The notes beneath the pieces were generated by a model, which saw nothing but the letters and a program-made list of their open reading frames with translations, was not told where the DNA came from and did not search any database. The position numbers and the translations under genes were made by a program. Shown here in pieces: positions 44,205-54,594 of a stretch of DNA of 64,000 nt. How positions within the stretch are numbered: the first letter of the stretch is position 1; each line of letters opens with the position of its first letter. The stretch spans positions 9,538,100-9,602,099 of the forward strand of contig NC_079205.1 of the NCBI RefSeq assembly GCF_026745355.1, written 5' to 3'. This DNA is from Beta vulgaris subsp. vulgaris (Eukaryota; Streptophyta; Magnoliopsida; Caryophyllales; Amaranthaceae).

Positions 44205-45239
44205 GGGTTTTTGCTAAACAACGCCCTAGAATTTCCTACTAACGCCCTAAATACAGTATTTTTATACTGTATTTATATACTTTGCTTTCTTTTCTCTCTC
44301 CTCCCCTTAACTCACTTCCCTAACCCCTCCTCCACCTTCAAATATTTACTTCCCGCCACACCACCACCACCACCTTCCCCCCCCCCACAGACCACCACCT
44401 TCTTCTCTTTGTTTTTTCTCCCTTTTTTTCTGAATTTTTTTTTAAAAGAGGGAGGAAGTCGTGAACCTGTCCACGCCTTTCCCAATCAACTTGAGCATTT
44501 GAGCTCCTCTGTCTAATTAATCCTATCTCAATAAGCATTTATAACTAAAGCACGCACCAGATAAGAGCTTGAGCATCTCAAACACAAATTGCAGATCTAA
44601 TACTCCACAACTTCATCAAAATGATAAATTTATCTATCATCACCTATAACCAAGATCCTCAGCCTCCCTTTTTTCAAAAAAAAAAAAATCAGAAAATAAG
44701 GTGGCGCCCACCAAGGACGCCCCACCACTGGTGGAGGCGTCCTTGGCAGGCGCCTCACCATGTGGTGGAGCGCCTGCCAAGGACGCCTCCACCGGTGGTG
44801 GGGCGTCCTTGGTGGGCGCCCCCTTATTTTTTGAATTTTTTTTTTAAAAAATTAAGGGAGGCGTCCATGGTGGACGTTCCCTTAATTTTTTTTTTAAAAA
44901 AATTCACTATAAATTGAAAAAAAACAGAGAGAGGGGGTGATGGTGGAGGTATGCGGTGGTGGTGTGTCGGGTACTAGTGCGGCGGTGGTGGTGCAGTGGT
45001 GTTCCGGCGATGGTGGTGCAGTGGTGTTCCGGCGGTGGTTGTGCGGTGGCACCGGTGTATTGTGGTGAATGGAAATAGATGGGAGAGAAAGTGGAGGAAG
45101 AAGGGTAAAAGATCTGATAAAAATTAGGGAGTGAGTCCAGGAGGGGAGAGAGAAACAAATACAAGTATATAAATACGGTATAAAAATATCGTATTTAGGG
45201 CGTTACTAAGAAATTCTAGGACGTTGTTTAGCAAATGAG
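44205..45239. mobile_element. MULE-like non-autonomous element with long TIRs
   Basis: Inverted repeats of about 75 bp begin GGGTTTTTGCTAAACAACGC and end with the complement of TTTGCTAAACAACGTCCTAG. They include CGCCCTAAATAC and TTTTATAC(T/C)GTATTTATATAC. The flanks AACTTTTAG and AACTTGTAT agree at 7 of 9 positions, compatible with a decayed 9-bp Mutator-type duplication. The interior contains CCACCACC runs at the left, GGTGGTGG runs at the right and a 136-bp GC-rich palindrome. Small ORFs inside are compositional. Confidence 0.75.
44694..44829. repeat. 136-bp GC-rich near-perfect palindrome
   Basis: Arms 44,694-44,760 and 44,763-44,829 are reverse complements with about four or five mismatches. 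They contain GGCGCCCACCAAGGACGCCC and GTGGAGGCGTCCTTGGCAGG on the left arm. The surrounding DNA is AT-rich, so the GC content stands out. A transcript would fold into one long stem. Confidence 0.9.
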
Positions 45240-45248
45240 AACTTGTAT

Positions 45249-46620
45249 TACCGGCCAAATCGTAGCTTATGATCGAATCGACTGTTTGGTGACAAGTTCC
45301 ACTAATTTGGGTTGGAGGGAAGCCAAATTTCATGCCGATTTTGAGTCGGGTAAACTTTGGCTTAAACTTTCATATTTAGGTTGATGAAAGCCAATTTTTA
45401 AAGAAAAAAAATCGAATTGAGTTTATCTGAAAGATAAGACATGATCATTGTTTTTAAAAATCGAATCAAAAATCCAATTTTTTAGATCATGAAAATCATG
45501 ATTTATGTCTGATCTAACAAATCATGATTTATGTCTGATCTAACATAATTGAATATTTTGTATGACCGGATCGAAAACCATATTATCATATTCCAATTTT
45601 AGGTAACAAGAGTTTTTTTTCCTCTCTGAATTCTAGCCCATTATTGTTTCTTAACAATTTGCTTGAAATAATAAAATTGTCGCTTTTAATGAAATCATAT
45701 TAACAGTAACGGAATCCCGGGGTGAAAATTATAAGCAATTTGGTATCATCGATATCGATAAACAATAAGCATACAAATAAAACAACTAAAAGGAAGATGT
45801 TAAAACATTAGTACTACAACTACATTTTCATTTTACTAAATAAAATTCGGATTAGATCTAAATATCTAATTTACTGATTTTGTGATCCAAATCCGATCCA
45901 AATTTAACAACAAAAATCCAAATCGATATCCAATCCAAATAAAATACGCAAATTAAAAAAAAAAAAATTAGAATATAATTAGAAAAAGTAAGATGATATA
46001 GCAACTTACAAAACTGGAAATGTGAAACTCAAGCTCGTCCAGTATGAAATGATTGGATAGAAGTAGAGTGCCTGAAATTAGTTCAATAAGCAGGTAGTAA
46101 ATATGTTAAACTATGTTTTTCCTTTACAATGAAAAAAAGAAGGGGATTTCCTATGGAACAAATAATAAATAAACAACACAAAAAACCAGTTGATTCCAAG
46201 ATGCGTTGGTTTCTCTCATACCTCATTGTGATAGTAGTAAACAGGTGAAACCAAGACCTGGGTGAATTTCCACAGTAAACAGAGGCACAGACAGGTATAA
46301 AAATACTATGAAGAAAGAAGATAAGGAAATTCCCACGAAAGTTTGAGGAAATTGGTTTTCAGTTTCTTACTGTCTTTTACTTCTAAGCTTTTGTCGAGTA
46401 TCGTTCTTGTCCGTCAAACTGTATGCGAAATTATAGGTGTGGTCGTGTACGACACTGTGTCAGTTTGTTCGCTCGTTTTCAAATGGTCATATTTCACTCG
46501 TTTTTCATTAGAATCGAGCTTTTGACCAGGCGTTGAAAAACTATCGAGCCAAATTTTCATCTACAACTTGAATCTTTACAAAATATTAAGTGTGCGATGA
46601 GATATGACCTTTTGAAGTTG
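45249..46620. other. Intergenic, no gene recognised
   Basis: AT-rich sequence with a small direct repeat near 45,490-45,545 (AAATCATGATTTATGTCTGA twice). A 60-codon plus ORF at 46,343-46,525 has no domain. Confidence 0.5.
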
Positions 46621-46824
46621 ACCCTTATGCACAAACACTTATGAACAGATGGAGTTACTCTTAGGCCTGTTCTCCCCATCTTATTTTCAGTTCAGTTCAG
46701 TGCAGCTCCAATCAGTGCAGCTCCAATCAGTTCAGCTCCAATCAGTTCAGTTCAGTTCAGCTCCATTCTTTTATAACCATTTTGTTAAATATTATTATTA
46801 TGTTGGTATAATTTATTTTACTAA

Positions 46825-47070
<246 letters not shown>

Positions 47071-47336
47071 TGTTGTTTCTATATATTATTTTTTTTATTA
47101 TAGCTTTACTCATTATTATTACTATTGATATTAGGAGGAACATGGTTTAGGTCAAAGCACAAATAAACCCACTTTTTTTAGCCCATAAACCAATCAAATC
47201 GCGTCAAGACGGTTTATGATGTAATTTTCGCGGTCAAACCCAGTCATTATTTTTATTACTAAATATTTTTATATTATTAAATCTAATTATTAAAATAGTA
47301 ATATTAATTTACTTTTTAGATATTATTGTTATTATA

Positions 47337-47654
47337 CTCCCTCCGTTTCCTAAAGATTTTCCCACTTACTGTTCCTACAGATACCAAGGAAAATCAAGTT
47401 GTGTGGGGCATGGTGTGAGTAAAGTAGGAGAGAGAAAGGGGTTAAGATAAATAAACAAATAAAAAGGGGTTAAAGTAGGAGAGAGAAATGGAGTAAAATT
47501 GAATTAATAATGTAATGGTGGACCATATGATAGTGACATGAGAGGGTAAATAGGGAAATTTATTTTGCCAAATAAGGAATAAAGCAAAAGAGGGAAGATC
47601 TTTTGGAAACACCCTTAAACGGAAAGAGGGAAGATCTTTAGGAAACGGATGGAG
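47337..47654. mobile_element. Stowaway MITE nested in the Tourist-like element
   Basis: The ends CTCCCTCCGTTTCCTAAAGA and TCTTTAGGAAACGGATGGAG pair over at least 20 bp and TA flanks each side (47,335-47,336; 47,655-47,656). 318 bp. Confidence 0.85.
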
Positions 47655-47983
47655 TATATCATCATCAAGTATTAATATATTAATAAAAATAATATAAAAT
47701 AATTATTATTAATTATTATTATTATTAATTTATAATTATTAATATTATTTATTTATAACTATCATTTAAAAATAACCAAAATAATAATATTATTATTCAT
47801 TATTATTACTTATCATTATAATTATTATTTAATATTCATATTATTATTGTTTAAAATATTATTTATATATTTATTACATTCAACTTAATTTAATTCAATT
47901 CAATTCAGTTCAGTTCAGTTCAGTTCAGCTCCAATAAGTTCAGTTCAGTTCAGCTGTTTTATGCCGAAGAGAACAGGCCCTTA

Positions 47984-48960
47984 TGACCAAATGGAGTTAC
48001 TTGTATGAGTATGTGGTTACTTTTAAGAATAAAAGGGTATCACCCCTATAAAAAAATGTGGTTACTCTTATAAGCAAATGTGGTTACTTTTGTGAACTTT
48101 TGGAGTTACTCATATGATTAAATGAGGTTACTCGTATGCTTTATTGAAATTACTTGTATAAATAAATGAGGTTACTAGAATGGATTAATTGGGTTACTCA
48201 TAAGATTAAATGTGGTTGCTCATAAATCAAATAACATTACTATTATGAATTAATTGGGTTACTCATATGATAAGAATGGGGTTACTCATATAAGAAAATG
48301 GGATTACTTTTGTGAACAATTAGGATTACTTGATCAAATAAGATCATCGTATGATTAAATAAGGTTAATATTGTGAACTAATGAGGTTACTCGTATGAAA
48401 AAACAATGTTACTTTTGTGAACAAATGAATTTACTCATTTGAATAAATGAGATTACTAATCAGTTTACTTTTATGAATAAATGAAGTTACTCGTTTGAAT
48501 AAATGCGGCTACTTTTCTCAACCTTTGGGGTTACTCGTATGATTAAGTGAGGTTACTCGTATATATGATTAATTGAAGTTGCTTTGTATAAATAAATGAG
48601 GTTATTAGTATGAATTAATTGGGTTACTCATAAGATTAAATGAGGTTACTCGCACATTAAATAGATGAGGTTACAAGTATAAACGAATTAGGTTACTCGT
48701 ATCAATAGACATGGTTACTCTTACGTATGAATGAGGTTACTCATTTGGATAAATAAGGTTACTTATCAGTTTACTCTTATGAATAAATAAGGTTAATCGT
48801 TTGAATAAATGCGGTTACTTTTATGAACCTTTGGTGTTACTCGTATGATTAAATGAGGTTACTCGTATGATTTATTGAAGTTACATGTATAAATAAATGA
48901 GGTTATTAATATGAATAAATGAGGTTACTCATATGATTAAATCAGGTTACTCCAAGTTAC
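47984..48960 (+). repeat. Degenerate minisatellite based on GAGGTTACTCGTATGA
   Basis: About 35 to 40 degenerate copies of a unit with period 22-28 bp, built on AAATGAGGTTACTCGTATGA. The array begins with one partial copy at about 46,645-46,660, before the Tourist-like insertion. Spacing and sequence vary too much for a CRISPR, and plants have none. No coding frame. Confidence 0.82.
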
Positions 48961-49625
48961 TCTTGTTAAACTCTTGCTCAGAGATAGTTGTTGCAACAGT
49001 TTACCAGTATCATTAATTTCAAGTATTTCAACATCACCACCACCATGTTTATCATCATCACCATCACCTAGGATTACAGAAAAATAAATTGTCCAACATT
49101 TCACACTTCAAACCTCAAATTCATCAAATATCTTACAATTTTTCATAATTCATTTACGCGGTACATCTCAAATTCTGCCATTGATTTTTTATCGTTGTCT
49201 TCAACCTTAACGACGCCATTGATTTTACGGAGGCCGGAAAGAAAGAAGTTAGGATTTTGAACTTTGAATTTTCATGGAGTTCGATTCCATTTGCGAAATT
49301 ACTCCAGTTTTTTAGCTTGATGATTTGGTGAGGTTGGAACAAGTGAAGTAGAGGAGAGAGAGGGGAAAGGATGAGATTGGAGAAGAGAGGAGGAAAAGAG
49401 GAACGCATAATAGTGAAAGGCGCACGCAAGGGTTATGTTTCTGTGTTTGGGCTTATCTATGGGTCGGCCGCTCGGAAAGCTACAGATGTGGCCGACCGCA
49501 TATAAGAATTTGTGATTTACATACATTATTTAAATGTATATTAGGTGCATTTCGGTAACTTGTATATATATATTTAGATACAACAATAATAAATTGATAT
49601 AAAACGTTCATTTATAATTTAATGG
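48961..49625. other. Intergenic, no gene recognised
   Basis: Contains ATCACCACCACC and GAGGAGAGAGAGGGG low-complexity stretches and a GGTCGGCCGCTC...GTGGCCGACCGC inverted repeat near 49,462-49,500. Small minus-strand ORFs show no domain. Confidence 0.45.
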
Positions 49626-50270
49626 AAATTTTTATATGGTACCATCTAACTTTTGACTTTTCCACATGGTACCACTTTTTTTTATCTTTCTTCCACATGA
49701 TACCACTATATTTTAATCCTAATTGCTACAATAACACATCTGTTAATTAAAAGTTAAGCAATAATTAAGTAGGATAAATGTTAGCTAATTATGGTTCAGA
49801 AAAAGAGAAAAAGAAAAAAAGAAATTGAAAACCCAAATTTAATACCTAATTTACCTTACTGCTTCAATCACAATAAACTTCATTTTTGCTCTGGTTTTAC
49901 TGGTCGCTGCCCTTCAATTACCACATCAATTTTGTGCTCTTATCTTTGTCCCTCATTGTTGCTGTTGGATTCTTTGTTATAGTGGGCTCATTAATTCTCT
50001 TTATTTGCCATAATTGAGGTATGTTAGTTCTTTTTTTCCTTGCTACTAGGTGCATCTTCATTTGTCATAAATTGTTGTTTGTTGATGGAAATTCAATGAA
50101 ATTAGGGTTTTTCGTTTATGAATTTGCAAATTTTTGTCAATAATTGTGATAAAAAAATGAATTTGATTCTGCCATAATTGTTTTTGAATGTAGAAGCTTT
50201 GCAAGCTGATGAAAATAAAAGGTAGAGAACTATCTATGGTTTCAATTGAAGACAATTGGCAGCCTCATAC
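49626..50270 (+). other. Possible left end of the MULE
   Basis: Three spaced GGTACCA(T/C) or GATACCAC words occur at about 49,637-49,710, each near a TTCCACATG, reminiscent of long MULE terminal repeats. The matching right end would lie beyond the window. Otherwise AT-rich with no gene. Confidence 0.3.
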
Positions 50271-51919
50271 ATGAATGACTTCATAGACAATGATGATGAT
50301 GATCACTTTGGGAGACTCTATAGAAATGGGGTTTTGTATGAAGAGGAGGACTTTGCAAGATAGAGCAAGAAAATGGATGATTTTCACTGAAAAAAAGGCA
50401 TTTCAAGGACATATGTGCAGCTGAATGTTGTGATTGGAGAATCCATGCTAGTAGGTTAGTTGATGGGAGAACTTGGGCAATCAAGAAAATTTGGCATGAC
50501 CGACACAACTGTAGGGGATTGGAGACATACAAGCCAATATGCAATGTCAAATGGGCATGCAAAAGGCTTATGGAAGACATCAGATTTAACCCATACATCA
50601 AAGGAAAAGAGTTAAATGACATGTTGTTTCAGAAATTCGGTTTGTATATGAAGCAATCGACCTTGTACAAAATGAAGTAACATGCAATCACTAAGATATT
50701 TAGGGGCATGATAAATCATATGGCTTACTACATGGCTATGTGAATATGATACATGCCATGAACCCTAATTCAACAGCATTTTGCTCATGCATTGTGGTGA
50801 GCCACAAAGGACTGTGCAATTTAGCTCAATCTTCATCTCATTTTTTGCCAAGTAAAGTGGTTTATGGGAGGGTGTAGGTCATTGATTGGAGTTGATGGCA
50901 CTCACCTCAAGGGGAATTATGGAGGTATTTTGCTATCGATTATAGCTTTAGATAGGAATAATGAAATTTTCCCTCTAGCTTATGCTGTTGTGAGCATTGA
51001 GAATGAAGAGAACTGGAGCTACTTTTTCTTGCACCTATATAACCAACTGAAAGATGGTGGGAGGAACAACGGGACCATTATATCAGACAGACAAAAGGTA
51101 AGCATAACCATTTTCAAGTTAATTCTATTTCTTTTTCAATGAACTACTCACCTAATCTTTTATTAACATCATGTTAATGTATTTGACAGGGTGTGGACTT
51201 AGCATTGAAGAAGATGATCTAGCCTGATGCAAAAAGAATATATTGTTGCAGATATCTAAGCAGAAACTTTAAGAAATCTTTCCCAGCCCCCCTAATGTAC
51301 ATCTTATTCTGGAGAGCATGCAATGCTACAAACCCTTTTACCTTTAAGAAAGCAATGGAGAGGCTAAGAAAGGAAGGAAAATAATCAGTGATGAAGTGGT
51401 TTGCAGAGCTAGGAAAGAAGTCAAAATGGACCAAACACAAGTTTGATCCAAGCCTGTGTTGTGATACAAACACCTCAAACTTTGTAAAGAATTTCAACTC
51501 TACATTGGGTGTTGACAGATGCAGACCTGTTTTAACTCTTTTAGAAGGTATGCAAGTCTGTGGTATGTTCAATTATTAAGATCATTTTGTAATTTGGTTC
51601 CACATTGTCTAACTTGTATTAATATGCGGGAATAAGAAGGGTCTACATGGTGAGAATTTCAACCCGACAAGAACAATGTGAGGATTGAGATGAAAATGGA
51701 ATATGTCCGAATATTGCTAAAATGGTGAAAGATATAGGGCAGGCAACAAAGTTTTGCACTTCACATAAGTCAGCCCAGGGGAGTATGAGATACATGAAGG
51801 CCAATCACAATTTCCATTGAGCTTGAACAAGAGAAAATGTGCTTGTGGAGCTTGGTAATTAATTGTCATTCCATGCAGACATGATATTAGGCCATGTATT
51901 GATAGCGGAAAAGTTGACC
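50271..51919 (+). pseudogene. MULE transposase, N-terminal and catalytic part
   Basis: Mutator-like transposase. The N-terminal DNA-binding region contains CDWRIHASRLVDGRTWAIKK and HDRHNCRG. The MULE catalytic domain begins GCRSLIGVDGTHLKGNYGGI (first Asp, near 50,890) and continues ALDRNNEIFPLAYAVVS and SYFFLHL to IISDRQK (second Asp, near 51,085). A 92-bp GT-AG intron (51,098-51,189) splits the DRQKG motif. Downstream, past frame breaks, a SWIM zinc finger is visible as CACGAW...PCRH near 51,840-51,890. Several stops (for example after KMK near 50,680) show decay. The gene is cut at 51,919 by the chromovirus and resumes at 63,076. Confidence 0.82.
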
Positions 51920-52306
51920 TGTGACACCTCAGGCCAATAAACCACTGCTGACATATGCAAGGCGCAACAAGAAAGGGTAAAAGAGATATTAATCATTCAG
52001 GGGTAGTGGAGGAATGGAATATTTTGTTATTATGCTGAAATAAGGGAGAGTTGTCAGAAGTTAGTTATGGAGAGAGAAACTGTATATATAAGGGGTTTGG
52101 GTTCAGTAGAAAGGCATTCAGAAAAGGTGTAAGGAAGTTCTTTTGGAGAGAAGAGGGCCTCTCGAAAGCTCACCATTACCTGTAGCTCGTTGCTTTTATC
52201 AGTAATATAGTAAATCTGGGTTGCTGAATTGCCTAGAATACTTGCTATAATTCTGTTGTTACTAATCCTTCTGTGTTTCCTTGTTGTGGGAGTCCAAGCC
52301 ATTACA
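51920..52306 (+). repeat. Chromovirus 5' LTR
   Basis: 387 bp with TGTATATATAAGGG near 52,081 as the probable TATA box. The primer-binding site TGGTATCAGAGCGG starts at 52,310. Confidence 0.93.
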
Positions 52307-52309
52307 ACT

Positions 52310-52322
52310 TGGTATCAGAGCG
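52310..52322 (+). other. Chromovirus primer-binding site
   Basis: TGGTATCAGAGC matches the complement of the initiator-Met tRNA 3' end exactly, three bases after the LTR. Confidence 0.9.
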
Positions 52323-52341
52323 GCACATCCTGGAGGAGGAG

Positions 52342-54594
52342 ATGGCACCCTCAACGTCAGCGCAGAGGCTGGATAATTTGAAAGGGCAGATGACTAGCTT
52401 GCAAAACTCCATTGCTGAGCAGATCACTTCATCAGTGAGCTTGGCTATGGAAGCTGTTAAACATTCTATAGCTGAGCAAATCTCTGAGAAAATGGAGGAA
52501 GCAGTGAAGAAGAGCAAGGAGGAATTGGAGATAGCGAGTTTCCAGTTGGGGGGAAGAATCGATCGGACTCGTGAAAATATAGAGGGAGCCATGTCGGTCA
52601 TCCGCCGAGAACAGGAGAGGTTTCAAGAGGAAATACGGGAAACGCTTGCATCTCTACGAACCCAACGCAATCCCAGTAGGGAACCGCGAGATCTGGACGC
52701 AGCTGCCATGGGCCAGGGGATCCTTGGCAATGAAGAGGGTGAAAACAGAGGGGGCAGAAATGATGGAGAATCAGAACATTTGTCGAGGAATGGTGGCGAA
52801 TTTGGACGAGGGGGGTCTGGCGGTGGTCCGGGAAATTTGTGGGGAAGAGATGGTGGAAGTAGAGGCGGTGGTAATTGGAGGCATAAGAAGTTGGATATGC
52901 CGGGATTTGAAGGGACAGATCCGGATGGTTGGTTCTTGAGAGCCGAGAAGTTTTTTTCCTTCTATGGGTTGTCGGAGTCGGAGAAAATGGAGGCTGCGGT
53001 GGTAGCTATGGAGGGGGATGCGCTGAGGTGGTATCAATGGGAGAACAAGAGAAATCCAATTGTTTCGTGGGAATCATTGAAGGAGTTTATACTCCTCCAA
53101 TTCCGGCCGACCAATGGTGGGTCATTATATGAACAGTGGTTGGCCACCAGTCAAACCACCACGGTGCAAGATTATCGGCGAAAATTCGTCGACATGGCTG
53201 CTCCCTTGGAGAGTATACCAGAGGCGATACTGCTGGGGAAATTCATCCATGGGTTGAAGGAGGAAATTCAAACGGAGATGAGGGTTTTAAGCCCACTAAA
53301 TCTGGAGCAGGCCATGGACTTGGCGTTGAAAATTGAGGAGAAGAATGAAGTGATTGGGCTGCGGAAGACTCATGGGCTTGGGTCTTATAGAAGTGGGTAT
53401 TCCTTATACAACAGAACTCCTAGCTCTAATTCTTCTACCAGCGCTGGGGCCCAGACTAATGTAACTAATGGGAAGAGTTGGGCCAGCGAATCACAAGCTT
53501 CAGTAAATACCCCAAAGTCTTCTCTAACATCAGTAAAGCCTTTCGGTGAAATGCGTCGACTAACAGAAAAAGAGCTTCAAGAGAAGAGAGCCAGGGGACT
53601 CTGTTACCGGTGCGACGAAAAGTGGCACGCCGGCCACCGTTGCCGGCGCCGGGAGTTGAGCGTCTTGCTTATAGATGACGCGGAGGAAGTTTCCGATGGT
53701 GATTTCAACTTCAGCGAACCACCGCTTTCTCCTACGGAGGAAACACCACCGGAAGTTTCACTTAATTCGGTGATCGGGCTGACAAACCCAAAAACAATGA
53801 AACTTCTGGGTCGCATTAATGGTCACGAGGTGGTGGTAATGGTAGATCCAGGGGCAACCCATAATTTTCTCTCCTTGACTACCATTGAGAAGGTGCAAGT
53901 GCCGGTGACCGAGTCGGCGGAGTTTGGGGTTTCTCTTGGAGATGGGCAGGCTGTCCGTGGCACCGGAATATGCCATGAGGTGAGGTTACAATTAATGGGT
54001 GGCGTGGAGGTTATAGCAGATTTTTTACCCTTGGAGCTGGGTAACTCAGATGTAATTTTAGGTGTGCAGTGGTTAGAGACTCTGGGAACGGTGGTGAGCA
54101 ACTGGAAAACTCAGGAGATGAGTTTTGTGGTGAATGGGGAGCAGCATACCATTAGAGGGGATCCTTCATTAGGACGTTCCCAGATCACTTTGAAGGCCAT
54201 GTTAAAGACTTTGCGCAAGGAAGGTGGGGGTCTATGGCTGGAATTTAATCAACTGGAGGAGCAGAAGGCGGTGACACCAGAGACCCAGGAGGTACCGGAT
54301 TTCTTAAAGGGCGTGATGGGAGAGTTTGTGGAAGTTTTTGATAGCCCCAAGGGATTACCCCCTCCTAGAGGGCATGAACATGCCATCATCCTCAAGGATG
54401 GCAGTGACCCAGTGAGTGTTCGACCATACCGATATCCCCAATTCCAGAAAGATGAAATCGAACGGTTAATTAAGGAGATGTTGGCTGCCGGAATCATTAA
54501 ACCATCCACAAGTCCGTTTTCGAGCCCCGTCATTTTGGTGAAGAAAAAAGATGGTTCATGGCGTTTTTTGTGTGGATTATCGGGCATTAAATAA
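52342..54594 (+). CDS. Chromovirus Gag-protease and start of RT
   Basis: The polyprotein starts at ATG 52,342 (MAPSTSAQRLDN); the frame opens earlier through the primer site but that start is not credible. Order: a coiled-coil N-terminus, a Gly-rich stretch, retrotransposon capsid (GTDPDGWFLRAEKFF, then FRPTNGGSLYEQWLA), zinc knuckle CYRCDEKWHAGHRC (53,602-53,643), and retropepsin-like protease with DPGATHNF (Asp at 53,845; the usual DSGA has Pro here) and ILGVQWLETLG. The N-terminal RT follows: KEMLAAGIIKPSTSPFSSPV. The frame is lost at a six-T run (54,564-54,569); the family needs one base fewer there. The next ORF overlaps and carries on in the correct frame. Confidence 0.88.
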   Translation: MAPSTSAQRLDNLKGQMTSLQNSIAEQITSSVSLAMEAVKHSIAEQISEKMEEAVKKSKEELEIASFQLGGRIDRTRENIEGAMSVIRREQERFQEEIRETLASLRTQRNPSREPRDLDAAAMGQGILGNEEGENRGGRNDGESEHLSRNGGEFGRGGSGGGPGNLWGRDGGSRGGGNWRHKKLDMPGFEGTDPDGWFLRAEKFFSFYGLSESEKMEAAVVAMEGDALRWYQWENKRNPIVSWESLKEFILLQFRPTNGGSLYEQWLATSQTTTVQDYRRKFVDMAAPLESIPEAILLGKFIHGLKEEIQTEMRVLSPLNLEQAMDLALKIEEKNEVIGLRKTHGLGSYRSGYSLYNRTPSSNSSTSAGAQTNVTNGKSWASESQASVNTPKSSLTSVKPFGEMRRLTEKELQEKRARGLCYRCDEKWHAGHRCRRRELSVLLIDDAEEVSDGDFNFSEPPLSPTEETPPEVSLNSVIGLTNPKTMKLLGRINGHEVVVMVDPGATHNFLSLTTIEKVQVPVTESAEFGVSLGDGQAVRGTGICHEVRLQLMGGVEVIADFLPLELGNSDVILGVQWLETLGTVVSNWKTQEMSFVVNGEQHTIRGDPSLGRSQITLKAMLKTLRKEGGGLWLEFNQLEEQKAVTPETQEVPDFLKGVMGEFVEVFDSPKGLPPPRGHEHAIILKDGSDPVSVRPYRYPQFQKDEIERLIKEMLAAGIIKPSTSPFSSPVILVKKKDGSWRFLCGLSGIK

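Noticed and set aside
44621..44917. 98-codon ORF rich in Trp, Arg and Pro
   Set aside because: It is produced by the GC-rich palindrome inside a transposon and has no recognisable domain.
47984..48960. Regularly spaced repeats resembling a CRISPR array
   Set aside because: The repeats are degenerate, the spacing is variable and no unique spacers can be defined. The setting is plant nuclear DNA.
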